Assembly: GCA_014905825.1 (NCBI GenBank)
Contig: JACGCN010000006.1
Coordinates: 1,426,001 to 1,490,000, forward strand
Origin: Lyophyllum atratum
Lineage: Eukaryota; Basidiomycota; Agaricomycetes; Agaricales; Lyophyllaceae
Length of the DNA: 64,000 bases
Direction of reading: 5' to 3'
Numbering within the stretch: position 1 is the stretch's first letter; each line of letters starts with the position of its first letter. Positions 12,582-24,345 of the stretch are shown here, one piece after another. Both the position numbers and the translations under genes were made by a program. The notes under the pieces were generated by a model. It ran no database searches. It was not told the origin of the DNA and worked only from the letters and a program-made list of their open reading frames with translations.

Positions 12582-14855
12582 ATGGTCAAAAGTCGTCGCC
12601 AGTCGGATACCCGGGGTCAGGATGATGATCCTCTGACCAAAGCCATGGCTCCACCTTCTAACGAAACGGAGGCTGAGCGTGAATCACGCATCTCAGCAGA
12701 AAAAGAAGCACAGAGACGATCGGACGCTATCGACGAAGAATTGAATCGTCAGAGAATTATGGAGAAGAAGACCAATTGTGTCAGGGTCCTTCTGCTCGGT
12801 GAGGAGTTTCGCAGCAATTGTCCGACCCTATTCTTGTTCTAACGAGACTGTCAGGACAAAGCGAATCAGGTATTTCTCCTTGCCGTCGCTGGTGGGTCTA
12901 CTAACTTACAATCTCGAACTCAGGCAAATCAACAACCCTCAAAAGTAGGCATTAGCTTCACACTACCTCAACTCAAATAACGATTGGTTCTCTAGACTTC
13001 CAGTTGTTCCATTCTTCCAAGGTACGCCCCCTTATGCGCAGTGAACTACGCAGGCTCATTGGGTATTCATACAAGGCTTTCCGCTACGGAACGCGTGTCA
13101 TGGCGTGCCGTCGTCCAACTAAACGTGGTCCGGTCCATAAGGTTAATACTCGATGCCATGACGGAGGCACAAACAGCCTCCTCCCCATCTTCTATCAGTC
13201 CCGCGGCGAACACTGCATCGGCATATCCAATCCTTACCCCAGAACACCTCAGGCTCAAGATGCGCCTCTCCCCACTGCATGCAAGTCGAAGAGGCTCTCC
13301 TGCGCAAACTGACGCCCGCAGGCTCCGCTGAATTCGAGGCCATACATCTGTCACCCCTAACTAATCTGCCGTATTCCATTCGGGCTGGGAACGCTCCTAC
13401 AGAACTCGCACTTAATTCGTTGACACCGTGGAAGGCGGCGTTCAGCAAGTTGATGACTACTGCTCGTAACTAGCATCGAGAGTCAAGATATCGACTTCAA
13501 TGATCCAAACGATCCTGGTGTCATTCTTCATGCCTGTAAAGACGACATTACTGCACTGTGGCACGATCCGTTGATAAAGGAGTTGTTGGATATCCAAAAG
13601 ATTCGCCTTCAAGATCTCGGCGGCTTGTAAGGATCATTTGTATGCAGAGAATATGTCTGATCGTGTGTTTTAGCTTTCTTGATCAGCTGGAACGCGTCAC
13701 TTCGCTGAAATACATGCCTACAGACGGTGGGCGCTTGTTCAATCGTGATCGTGATTGCGTTGTACTAACGTACTGATAGATGATATTCTGCGGGCCCGAC
13801 TGAAGACGATAGGGGTTTCCGAGCATCGCTTTACTCTTAAAGCTGGTAATATGCTTCGCAGGTCATGAGGTAACATGCATAACTGACCCACACTACCTGA
13901 TCAGGAAACATGATGAGTCATGACTGGAGAGTATTCGATGTTGGCGGAGCGCGATCTTTAGTGCGTTCTCTTCTTCTCCTCTGGCGACACTAAGATCTAA
14001 TGGCAAACTTCAGCGGGGTATGCACGTTTTTCTAATATGACAGTCATCAATCCAACACTCTTCCGTCATCAGCGGCCTGGGTGCCATATTTTGATGATAT
14101 GGATGCTATAATTTTCCTGGCGCCCATCTCATGCTTCGACCAAGTAGGCAACTTGTAAAGTTAAATTATTCTTGCTCACACTGTACCCAGGTCCTTGCGG
14201 AAGATCCCGGCGTCAACCGTTTGGTGCGTGATATCGTTGACGATCAACGAAGTTGCTTCTGATGCGTTTGAATAGGAGGATTCTATACTACTCTGGAAAT
14301 CAGTTGTCTCCAATCCGCTCTTGAAAAGAACCGAGATTGTATTATTTTTGAACAAAATCGACATTTTCAAAGGTGTGCTATAGGTGTTCCAATCCCTCAT
14401 CATTGAAATTTAACGAGCTTGAATAGCGAAACTTGCTGCTGGAGTCTTGTTCGGACACTATGTGGTCTCCTATGGAGACAGGCCAAATGACTTCGAATCT
14501 ACTTCAAAATGTAAGTCGAGCCCAGTCATCTACAGTTGGGCATTCATGAAGTATTACTGGCAGATCTTATGAAGAAGTTTGGTTAGTCGTCATTTGCCGC
14601 ATACAACACGCTTATTGATCTCACCTGACTGCTATCGTTAGCTGGAATTCTCAAGCAGTCATCGCCTGAGACCCGAACCTTCTATTGTCATCTCACGACT
14701 GTAACTGTGAGTACGATTCAAGTTGTTTCCCCTCGAAGCTCAATTTCAGAACCCGAATCAATCAGGACTCACAATCGACATCACGAATCCTCACTAATGG
14801 TCCGTTCTATCATGTTGAACTCTTCCGTGCAAAGTCGAGCTTACTGTACCCTTTG
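12582..14855 (+). pseudogene. Second G-alpha-like GTPase gene with four +1 frameshifts
   Basis: It is a paralogue of the 1697-3697 gene, with the same N-terminal DPLTKAMAPPSNETEAERE and P-loop GQSESGKSTTLK built over four tiny exons. Recognisable parts are FQLFHSSK, ERVSWRAVVQLNVVRSI, QVEEALLRKLTPAGSAEFEA, ILHACKDDITALWHDPLIKEL, PTDD..ILRARLKTIGVSEHRFTLKAG, WRVFDVGGARSLR, AAWVPYFDDMDAIIFLAPISC, VLAEDPGVNRL, EIVLFLNKIDIF, FGHYVVSYGDRPNDFE and ETRTFYCHLTT. Splice sites look good throughout. The frame must however move by +1 at about 13080-13091, 13279, 13470 and 14793. The normal C-terminal stop is also not found after VRSIMLNSSVQSR. Either the copy is decaying or this stretch has several sequence errors. 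The 3' limit given is approximate. Confidence 0.8.
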
Positions 14856-14859
14856 CAGT

Positions 14860-15397
14860 CAAGGATATGGTTCTTCGGCAAAACCTGGCCGACGGAAATC
14901 TCCTGTAACCCCTGCCTCACGCGGTGTCCGCGAGAACTTTGCATATCTATCATCATCTATTACCCTCCTTTTATCAGCCGTCTGTTTTTCACTCTCATAT
15001 ACCGCCAAGCAAGGCCTACATAGCCCGACAGCTCCTTTGAGTCTCCTTAGTATGATTTGAATTGGATAACTGGAATGGCTACTAGGATAGTAGGCCAAGG
15101 CCATGTTTATGCTCTGTGTAACACAACTGTATGTAGTGCTTTTACTAGTTTGTTGTATTCAGGTTGTATATCTAGTCTCATATTCTATAGACATCCAGGT
15201 TCTTGTAGAGTACGTTTAAGCTTGGAAAACCTCAGGCTTGCCTCAGTCAAGGTTGAACGAAGGGTTGCGAAGTCCTTGGGCGGTAAGTGGGGACTGACTT
15301 ATCAGATCAAAACCGTGGCATGACCTGGTATCAAGATCTCGGATGCGACTTCCCACAAGCCTCCTATTCACACTCACCATTGCGAACTTAGCTTTAG
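14860..15397. other. Intergenic, no recognised gene
   Basis: This region lies downstream of the G-alpha copy and upstream of the repair-factor-like gene. Open frames here are short and of poor composition. Confidence 0.3.
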
Positions 15398-16492
15398 ATG
15401 TCGAGCGATGTTCTAGGCCAACTTTGCCTGTCTGGATGAGTTAACGCAGGTCATATATCAGGGTGTTTGCCGATTCGTAATTCTCTCTACCGTCTCCGAC
15501 CAGTGGGTGATCCATCTCGGGCTGGCTGGTCCGGAGGGACGGTGGTGGCGCGGTGGTTGGACAAAAGCAGATATTCTTCAGATTGTTGTTCGTACGCGGT
15601 CTATCAGCTGGCTCCCAGATAAATCCACTCTCTGGCTTGCCGACGACCAACATGAAAGGGCTGAGCACTCTCTTCACGTCTAGGGCTCAAAATCATCGGA
15701 CAAAGTGCTGGAAGCCTTCGCTGAGAAACTTGCAGAGACATTCGTACAGGGAGAACTCTACATTGGAGATTGGAGTACCGTGAAAGACGCGAAAATCAAA
15801 GTCGTAACTTTTTGTGCCATTCACCATAGCTGTGAACCTGACGAGAGTGTGTAGTTAACTCTCGGACCATCATCGAAGAAACCGTTGCATGTCCCGTTGG
15901 TCGAGATAACTCAGGCAGAGGCTGCCTCCCATGCAACAGACGTGTTCTTAGACGTGAGCAACTCCTTTACGAACTCTTACAGAACCTTAGTGACCATCCT
16001 TCATCGGCAAAAGATTGCTCTTCAAGCCCAATCAAGGAAGTGTCGTCTACACCCAGATCAATTCGGGACGTCTTATATATCGCCGCCTCCTCAAGCTAGT
16101 CAGTCGATGCCTGATATGACTGATGCGACCGGCTTCTCACTGGGATATACAGCGAGTGCTGCTACAATAAGTAGAACGGCTCCTGTGCCTCGCCGTTCTG
16201 TAGCAGCCACCGTGAAGCAAGATGCAGAGGCTGCTTCATCTAGCTCCGGCGACCAGAAAGCACAAGCTGAAATCAAGGCTTTGAAGGCTGAATTAGAAAA
16301 GCAGAAGTACAAGATAGTGGAACCAAGAGCTAGTGCGTCTATATCAACAATACTCATTCATCTGAGGTGGTTCAGAGCCTACGAACAGAATCAGCCACGG
16401 CCCCAAAACCTTTGAAGGGGGCCTCGTTGGCCAATCCTAACAAAAAGGCGAGAAAATATCAGGCCATCGAGTTTGAAAGTGATGATGAGTAG
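15398..16492 (+). CDS. PAXX/XRCC4-superfamily-like DNA repair factor (candidate)
   Basis: This spliced gene is easily missed because an in-frame TAG (15681-15683) lies inside its intron 15588-15683. The product reads as a beta-rich head (CRFVILSTVSDQWVIHL, GGWTKADILQIV, VLEAFAEKLAETFVQGELYI, KDAKIKVLTLGPSSKKPLHV), then a helix (DIALQAQSRKCRL), a Ser/Pro linker, a coiled coil (QAEIKALKAELEKQKYKI) and the tail KGASLANPNKKARKYQAIEF followed by ESDDE. The end at TAG 16490-16492 resembles the Ku-binding C-terminus of PAXX (SL-NP-K/K-rich, then acidic). Length, order of elements and tail all fit the XRCC4/XLF/PAXX superfamily of non-homologous end-joining scaffolds. The 5' exon (ATG 15398 with a 40-bp intron) is tentative. 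The assignment is by pattern only. Confidence 0.5.
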
Positions 16493-16825
16493 AAGGGAAA
16501 ACATGAACGCACATGTATGAAATCGCTGGATCTGTCTTCGCTTCCTTCGCACGTTTGCATCAAAGCCCGTGAAGATAGCCCCATGAAGGCGTAGTAATTG
16601 CATCTCGGAGCACATATGATCTACAACTGCGGCGAATAAGTTGTTTATGGGAAAACGCAAGGACACCTGTCATGAGATGTCTACAGAAAGAGGGTGGAAT
16701 TGCAGCACGGAAAAGGCCGACTCGTCACCGTGTTCTAAGTTTGGCTGATATTTATTTACACGACACGCAGCTTCCGTCAAACACAATTCTCCTCCTCCAC
16801 ACTCCTTCGTTATTCCCACTGAACT

Positions 16826-18542
16826 ATGGCCCCTACCGGTTCTCTCCCGTCCCACCCTGCTGGGCAGGGGAACGTCCCGTTTGGCGTTGAAGGAATGTTC
16901 CAGCAGATATTGCAGGCTGTACAGAAGTCGGTGCGTTGTAGGTTGAGTTCAGCACACGATTTGGCTTGACGAACCCTCGCTTTAGCATATCGAGATCGCA
17001 GATCTTCGACAAGAGTGCGCCGAGCTCAGGCTCGCAAACGTTAGTCTCGAACGCCAAATACGGGACGGGCTCCAGGTACATACACTGAACATGATAAGTG
17101 AGATCGTCCTGCTGATCTCTTCCTTGAAGTACAATTTCCACGTCTCTCGGACTGCTACACCCGGATTCATGACTCCAGCTCCCCCAAGCCCGCAACTACG
17201 TGCTGCCAAACTATCGCCTTTCCTATCCCATAATCCTCCAACCATCTTGACCGTAGGACCACCGGAGCCGTCCTACCGCCCCTCGCCATTAGGTGATAAT
17301 GCACCAACTGCCTTTCCCTTTGGTACGCGTGATATCCCCGGATTTTATGTCGTTATTCCCGCTGGTGGTGCAGGCACTCGCCTATGGCCGCTATCTCGCG
17401 AGGGCCACCCCAAGTTCCTCCTTGATCTTACTCTCAAAGGCCGTTCACTCATCCAAGCCACTTGGGACCGACTGCTGCCGCTTTCATCCGCCGCTAGGAC
17501 TACTGTCGTTGCAGGTCCGGGACACGTCACAGCGATCAACGAACAATTGCCAGACCTACTTCCACACAATCTCTTTTGTGAACCCGGTCCCAAGGATTCT
17601 ATGGCTGCTATCGGCCTTGCAGCAGCGATCCTGGCAAAGAGAGACCCGGACGCTGTGATTGGTTCATTTGCCGCCGATCATATGATATCTGGTGACGATG
17701 CCTTCCTGTCAGCCGTTGCTGAGGCAGTGGAAGTTGCAAAGAAAGATTTTCTTGTCACCATTGGAATCGCGCCGTCCCATCCCTCCACCGGCTTTGGCTA
17801 CGTACGTCTCGGAGAGAAGCTGGGGATGAAAGAAGCTCCAAATGCCAGGTTCGTATCCAGTTTCAAGGAAAAGCCGGATGCTCGCACAGCTGCGTCGTAC
17901 ATCGCAACGGGTATATACCGCTGGAATGCAGGAATGTTCGTCACAAAGGCGACTTTCCTTCTTGAGCTCTTAAAAGAGTACAAGCCTGAATTGTACGATG
18001 GTCTCGAGAAAATCGCTGAAGTTTGGGACGACGAATCAGCACGTCAAGCTGTTTTAGCTGAAATCTGGCCATCTCTCGAGAAGATCCCTATTGATAATGC
18101 GGTTGCTGAGCCAGCAGCAGCTGGAGGTCGTGTTGCCGTCGTACCAGCTACTTTCGGTGAGCGATGTATGAAATTGTATCAGAAGTCGGACTCAGCTCCC
18201 GCTTTTAGGTTGGGATGATGTTGGCGACTTCTCTTCTCTTGCGGATCTTCTACCTGCAGAAGCTAACCAGCCACGCATTCTTGGAGACAGCAACCTTGGT
18301 CAGTTGCCCTTCCATGTTCCTCTCACAAGTGCTGATCTTTTGAGAACACAGTTGTCACTGAACAAGTCGCTGGTGGTATCGTTGTACCAGGGTCAGGTCG
18401 TCTCATCACATGCCTCGGTGTTGATGATTTAGTTATTGTCGACATGCCTGACACACTACTCGTTACAACTCGTGCGCGATCGCAGGAAGTAAAGCGTTTG
18501 GTCAAGAAGACCCGTGATGCAGGCTGGAAACATCTACTCTGA
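16826..18542 (+). CDS. Mannose-1-phosphate guanylyltransferase, ManC-like, with N-terminal extension
   Basis: It would make GDP-mannose from mannose-1-phosphate and GTP. The nucleotidyltransferase domain shows YVVIPAGGAGTRLWPLSR (signature), PKFLLDLTLKGRSLIQATWD, FCEPGPKDSMAAIGLAAA, AVIGSFAADHMI, IGIAPSHPSTGFGYVRLG, FKEKP and GIYRWNAGMFV. Later exons give WDDVGDFSSLADLLP and VVTEQVAGGIVVPGSGRLIT, ending at TGA 18540-18542. The sequence is the short ManC (type II) form, not the usual fungal Psa1/MPG1 GDP-mannose pyrophosphorylase with a left-handed helix domain. Upstream exons from ATG 16826 add a roughly 120-residue extension with a short leucine-rich coiled coil (IEIADLRQECAELRLANVSL) and a Pro-rich linker. 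Splicing of the extension (introns about 16930-16985 and 17075-17125) keeps phase. Confidence 0.85.
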
Positions 18543-18848
18543 GCGGAGGGCCTCAATCAGATACCCATCGTACAATACAATCGGAATGGACTATAATTTT
18601 AATGGGACCTGGCACACTGTACATACGTCTCGGGAAGGGTGTTGGACTGCTGGTAGCAGGACTACACGTTGGTTTTACATACTTAGGCTCATCTTATCGA
18701 TCTTGCTGAGCAAGGAATTTTCCACGCTGTGGATTCCAGCGCTGCAGGTTTCAGTTTTTTCCGTCCTCGTATCGCCAACTTGCATCTTGTCTGTGCAATA
18801 GCGGCGGCTAAGGTAAGGCTTGGGCGAAGTGAAAATAGGACACCATGC
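18543..18848. other. Intergenic, 3' flank of the guanylyltransferase gene
   Basis: No gene was recognised. The stretch ends at the left target duplication (18840-18848) of the TIR element. Confidence 0.3.
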
Positions 18849-19612
18849 GAGTACGTATAACTTTAGTATTATTAGCTATTCAGCTTTTCAAAGAGAATCA
18901 CTAGTGCTTAGTTTGAATCACTACTTGCCTGAGTGAATCACTATTTCTGTTTTGCGCGCTCCGATGAGGAGTTATGTTATGTATTAGGTACGTATCAGCT
19001 GGTACCAGCGGGGCTTGTTGAACGTTGAGGGCATGACACATCGCAAAGATGGACAAGCACCAAATCTTCTCTTGGCTGCCATCTATAGACGCCGTCGACA
19101 TTTTTCGTGAGATTTAACCTTGCAGAAGTGTCCATTAGGTGCTCATGTATGTACCCGAATACTTTCTATTCATTCAGCAGGCGTAGGTGGCAAGAGGGCC
19201 ACATGTTACATATACCAATAGCATCAGGATTTCTGGTGAGCGACCATACCCCCACTAACAAAATGGATTATGAGCGACAGAATTGTACACCATCCATGTT
19301 AAAAATGCTTGAACACGGCGATTTGGACAGGCTCTGTTGCTTGCTGCACTGCTTTCGTACATTTTCTGCCATCGCTGGTCTAGAGGAAGGAAAACGGGGG
19401 GCGTCCTGAGGCCATTCACTCCTAGTGTAGGTGAGTTATATATCGGTCGCTGACGGTGACCAAAAACGGAATCGCGCGCCTCTCTTGATTCGCTCGGAAA
19501 ATAGTGATTCACTCGAAAAATAGTGATTCCAGGCGAAAATAGTGATTGGGCCGCAAAATAGTTATTCATACGAATAGCTGAATAACTAATAATACTAAAG
19601 TTGTTGTACCTC
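18849..19612. mobile_element. Second non-autonomous TIR element with subterminal repeat arrays
   Basis: The element is 764 bp, flanked by a perfect 9-bp direct repeat ACACCATGC (18840-18848 and 19613-19621). The ends are imperfect inverted repeats of about 36 bp: left GAGTACGTATAACTTTAGTA, right GAGGTACAACAACTTTAGTA, both continuing TTATTAG(C/T)TATTCAGC. Inside each end is an array of the motif GAATCACTATTT: three copies on the left (about 18895, 18915, 18935) and at least three in opposite orientation on the right (about 19504, 19523, 19541). No transposase is encoded. A 9-bp duplication suggests a Mutator-like origin; if the true duplication is 8 bp, hAT is possible. Confidence 0.82.
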
Positions 19613-19822
19613 ACACCATGCCACCCCGGATGCTGCTACCGCGCGCCGCGGAGATACATTGCGCCATCCGGAGCTACATCTACGCCATCAGTCTTTTCAA
19701 ATAACTTGGCCCAAGCCCCGGTGACCATGCGATGTCTACACAACGTCTGATCACAAAACTGAAAGGTACTTATACCGTGGCGACTTGAATACGCGTAGCT
19801 CCACTTGGCTCCCATTCTGACT

Positions 19823-22022
19823 ATGGACACACCTGTAGGGTCTCCCAGGCCAGAATCAGCGCAGTCCAAGGGCTCTGTCCAGTCCAACTATGGAACCCTA
19901 CATCCGGAGCCAGCCCCATCGGACGTCGAGGCTTCTCCACCACCCAATAACAAGCTTCACCGTGGCTTGTCCTCGCGACAGGTCCAAATGATAGCCATCG
20001 CTGGGACAATTGGCACGGGGCTCTTCCTAGGTACCGGCCGTTCTCTCTCGAAGGGTGGACCAGCCAGCATGCTCATCTGCTACTGCCTTGTGGGGTTCGT
20101 GGTGTATGTCACTCTCCTCTTACTTGGGGAAATGGCCACCCAATATCCTGTGGCAGGGTCGTTTAATGCTTATGCGACGCGCTTCTTCTCTCCGTCGTAT
20201 GGATTTGCACTCTCGTGGAATTATTGGTTCAACGACGCGGTCTCCGTGGCTTCCGATCTCACTGCCGCACAGATTCTCCTGGAGTATTGGACACCATGGC
20301 ACCCCTGGGTCATCAGCCTCGTGTTCTGGGCATTTCTGGTAACTATAAATGCTGTTCACGTTCGAGCCTACGGAGAGCTAGGTTCGTTATACCTATCTTT
20401 CACTTGAATTTTGATGACCTACATTCCTTAATAAGAGTATTGGCTTTCTTCCTTAAAAGTCGTCACCATCGTCATATTCATAATAGTGGGAATCATCGTC
20501 AACGCAGGCGTCAACTCTGGACATAGATACATCGGAGGAAGCAATTGGCGGATACCTGGCGCCCCTTTTGTTGGTGGGTTCGGCGGATTCGCCAGCGTGT
20601 TCGTGACTGCGAGCTTCGCCTGTACGTTATGAGCTTTGCCCGACATCTTACATTGCCTTACGAGCGACAATAGTCGGCGGAACAGAGAGCTTGGGTATCA
20701 CGGCGGGCGAAACCAAAAACCCGTCGCGCAATATGCCAAGGGTCGTCAAATTTGTTTTCTGGCGGTATGAAACTTCCAAAAGCTATGACATATACGGGAC
20801 TTACGTATTTCCTTGACAGAATTTTGATATTTTATGTGCTATCTATTCTTCTCATCGGTCTAAACGGTGGGCTCATTCTATGACTTTGTAAACGCTAGGA
20901 TGCTCATGTTCGCTTTTATCATCAGTTCCGTGGAACTATCCAAACCTATCCAACAAATCCACCACGACTTCGCCGTTCACAATCATCTTTCAAGAAGCTG
21001 GATCAAGTGCAGTATTTTATGATCAGCATGCACGTAATTCTTATGACCATCCTCCTTAGCGGTCGCTGCATCATTTATGAATACCGTCATTATGACTTCC
21101 GTCCTTTCAGCCGGTAATCATGCACTTTTCGCTGGCACGCGAGTGCTGTATGGTACGTCACCGTTGAGATCGTCTCTCACGACTCTAATGGTGGTAGGAC
21201 AGGACTCTCTGTTGCACATCAAGCTCCAAGGATTTTCTCCCGCACTACCGCCCGTGGCATACCCATAGTCTCTTTACTTGTAACAAGCAGTGTCAGCATC
21301 CTCTGTTTTGGTAGCAGCTTTATCGGGAGTGGCAAGTTATGGGGCTGGCTTCAGAATCTTGTTGGCGTCTCGAACCAGGTCTGTCAATGGTAGCATCGCA
21401 TCTGCTGGTGGCTGATAGATTTCAGATTGCATGGTTCTCCATTGGTGTAGCTAGTTGGAGGTTTAGATCGGCGTGGGTTAAGCAAGGGCGTTCATTGAAC
21501 GAGCTTAAATTCCGTGCCGCGTGGACGTGGCCTTGGGGTCCGCCATTTGTGGTATGTTTCTCTTCATCGTCATGTCCACCTTGCTAACTTTTCTGGAACA
21601 GATTATCGCTGTGCTCTTCATGATAATTGGTATGAGTATTTTGAGCACGGATCTGCAAATGCTAATATTGCTACGCAGTCCAAGGATGGTCATCGGTGAT
21701 CCCGAAATTCGAAGCAATCGATTTCGTCTCATTCTATATCCAAATACCCACTATGATCGTAATGTTTGTGGTCTGGTTGAGCATGACATGGCTACGCCCT
21801 TCCCGTTCAAAGGATCTACCACGGGGCTCTGGGCGCGATCAAACCGATCCTACGCCAGCTCGACGCGTGTGGTATAGCGATTTGGTTGACCTGAACACTG
21901 TTGATCTCTTCCGAGATGAGTATGTTGAAGAAGAGGAAGATAACGCAGACGACGAAAGGAGGAATGATAGGGTTGAAGGGAAGAGAGGGTTCCTGTGGAA
22001 AGTCTATTATTGGGTTGTGTAA
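19823..22022 (+). CDS. Amino-acid permease (YAT/APC family)
   Basis: A plasma-membrane amino acid:proton symporter of the fungal YAT family. A hydrophilic N-terminal tail (about 50 residues) precedes LHRGLSSRQVQMIAIAGTIG, then TGLFLGTGRSLSKGGPAS, the family's first transmembrane signature. Further hydrophobic segments include LICYCLVGFVVYVTLLLLGE, YGFALSWNYWFNDAVSVASD, TIVIFIIVGIIVNAGVN, GGTESLGITAGETKNP (cytoplasmic loop motif), SFMNTVIMTSVLSAGNHALF, and the late helices around IIAVLFMII and IQIPTMIVMFVVWLSM. The C-terminal tail is acidic and ends at TAA 22020-22022. Introns fall at about 20380-20458, 20622-20672 and later ones of about 50 bp. No frame break was found. Confidence 0.9.
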
Positions 22023-22267
22023 CTTGGGCTGGGCTTGGAAGAGTATTTTATACTGGATATACCTGATATGACATGCATTTCTGGATCACATCTCTGGATC
22101 ATTGTATATCGTTTCCACCAATCTGACCATGCTCACGCTCATTGTTATGAAACTCCGTGACTTCGTAATGGCCATTGTTCATACTAATAGCAGGGCCCTA
22201 AGATATCAAACGGGTCCTTTCACGCAGTCAGCTTTGATCACAACGACGTCAATCATCCTAACAAGCA
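22023..22267. other. Intergenic spacer
   Basis: This gap carries the 3' flank of the permease and the promoter of the coiled-coil gene. No other feature was seen. Confidence 0.3.
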
Positions 22268-24345
22268 ATGGATGAGCCCTGGCGTCGTGAGGATGATTCG
22301 AGCTCGGATTCGGCCCCTTTGCATATTCCTCTGCGCCGATCATCAACCGCACAGAGCTCGTCAACCGGGACAGCGTTATCAGGATGGCTCGAATCGAAAC
22401 AGTGAACGGCGCTACTTACGTGCTTACGAAGAACATTCGAAAGAGCTCAAACAGCAACTTTTGACGACCAAGAAGCAGCTCAAGGTCCAGGAGCTCCGCA
22501 CCGCAGAGGCCGAACGGGAGCTGTTACAGCTCGCAAACCATTTGAAACGTGTCAATGATGCACGTCTGGTAGCACTACAGGAGGCTTCTAAGGCGACCGA
22601 AGAACTCAAGTAAGTCATTTGCTGTCAATGTCATCGTAGCAGCGGACCGTAATTTGGTCCTTTCAGGTTATATAAAATACAGCTGCAGCATGCACAACAG
22701 GAGATCTTTCGCGCTCAGGATGTCCTCAATGATGTTGACAGGCAAAGGCATGAAGCGGAGAGGGAGGCTGCACGGGCCAGGACAACGGCACGCAAGTTGA
22801 ACCAGACTATGATGGTACAGGCTGCAATAGAGGAGGGAAGGAGAATTGGACTGCGAGAAGGACTGGAAAGAGGAAGAAACCTCGGTCTTCAAGAGGCTCA
22901 ATTAACGGCGGAGATCGATGAGGAGGAATATGACGACGAGAACGATTATTTCGACGACGTTAAGCATCGTCCACGCTCACTCTTCATTGGTTCTAGTGAG
23001 GATATACAACCTTCTCGCTCCCCACCTACCGAGCCTCCTGCACCTCTTGCAGATCCCATTCCTATCCCGCCTCCGGAAGCTGTTCAGCCCACTCCCGATA
23101 ACCGGCCTAGATCATTCCGCAATCCTTCTCCGTCTGTGCATCATACTCATGTCTCCATCCCGCCCGATGGTTATATTCCAGCACTCGACGCCGATCATTT
23201 TATACGCATTCCACCTCCTCACGAACTCTCACGGCCTCCACCAACACCGGAGCGAGTATCTTCGCCGCCACTTCCCCATAGTCTCGCAGCAAGAAGAGCC
23301 CCTTCCTATACCTCGCCGCTTACACGGGGCACCAACGCAACACTTCGCTCGGTTCCACTTCAACCTCGTATTCACAGTTAGAAATGGTTAATGGTCCCTC
23401 TGGAAGACAAAGCCCTCTTAGTGTGATAGCAGAGGTCCGCAGTGTTCGCTCCAGCCCCAATCCTCAGTCAACGGAGGGCCACGATCTCAGGCATCAGTCT
23501 TCATGGGTACGCATATCATGCATGTCCATTATGCATTACCAAATTATCTCGGTTCACAGGGCGGCGGTTCCCAACATTCGACCATGGACCCGGGACACTC
23601 AAGAGCACCATCCATCGGAAGAGAACAAGACGCTCACCAGCCAACTCAAAGTGTCCATAGGCGTCCCTCAACAGGCTCTAACATTTCCAGGTCCCTTCGT
23701 CCCCCAAGCGCTGCTCAAGAAAGCCGACGAAAAAGCTCATCATCTGCCAGTTCCGTGCCAGGCATAAATGTCCTTCCGCCTGTAACTAACATTCTTTTAT
23801 TGTCTGGCATGAGGCTGATGCATAATGCAGTCAAGGTCACCCTCTTTGGGCACCCCGCGGAGTCAGAATGCGAATCTTGAATCGATGGGTGTGACAGGCT
23901 CACCCAAGCCTCCTTCGATTTTACTCCAGTCTTCCAGCAGTCCTAATTTCGGAAGCCAGCAATTGCCACCCGGATTTATACCCTCCCAAGGGGCTATTCT
24001 CCCAATACCATTCAAAGCTCGCTGCCAGGAGCTTACCAAGAAGAAATGTACCAGGCACCGAGATCATTCGCCATGGAGCGTCCAAATGCCACATCCAATA
24101 GAAACGACTCGGACGATGACACTGTGTCTTCCGCCATGTCAAATGACACATTGAGCACCCCGGTGCTCGGTAGACGCACTCGTCACAAGCATGCATTACA
24201 CGCGGATCCCTTGATGACTCCTCCGCAACCTCAGAGCCGTCGAGAATCAGGCTGGGACGCCGCTGTCCGACTAGCGGGCTCCCCGGTGCCAATTCCATTT
24301 GACAATCAGCTGCCGAGGGGAAACAAACCGTCGTCTCGAAGTTGA
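22268..24345 (+). CDS. Coiled-coil, proline/serine-rich protein (agaric hypothetical)
   Basis: ATG 22268 begins MDEPWRREDDSSSDSAPLHI. A long charged helix follows (RRYLRAYEEHSKELKQQLLT, KKQLKVQELRTAEAERELLQ, up to AIEEGRRIGLREGLERGRNL) that should form a coiled coil. An acidic patch (EIDEEEYDDENDYFDD) leads to a long Pro/Ser-rich low-complexity region and a C-terminal part with MYQAPRSFAMERPNATSN and SGWDAAVRLAGSPVP. Introns lie near 22611-22666, 23512-23561 and 23781-23828. Three frame changes are needed at about 22355-22390, 23345 and 24005. In each case the composition and meaning of the protein continue in the new frame, so they look like one-base errors and not gene boundaries. Function is unknown. 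Confidence 0.7.

Noticed and set aside
22918..23391. Long plus-strand frame rich in Pro/Leu/His inside the coiled-coil gene
   Set aside because: It is a shifted reading of the Pro-rich coding region; the proper frame has the acidic and Ser/Pro composition that continues from the coiled coil.
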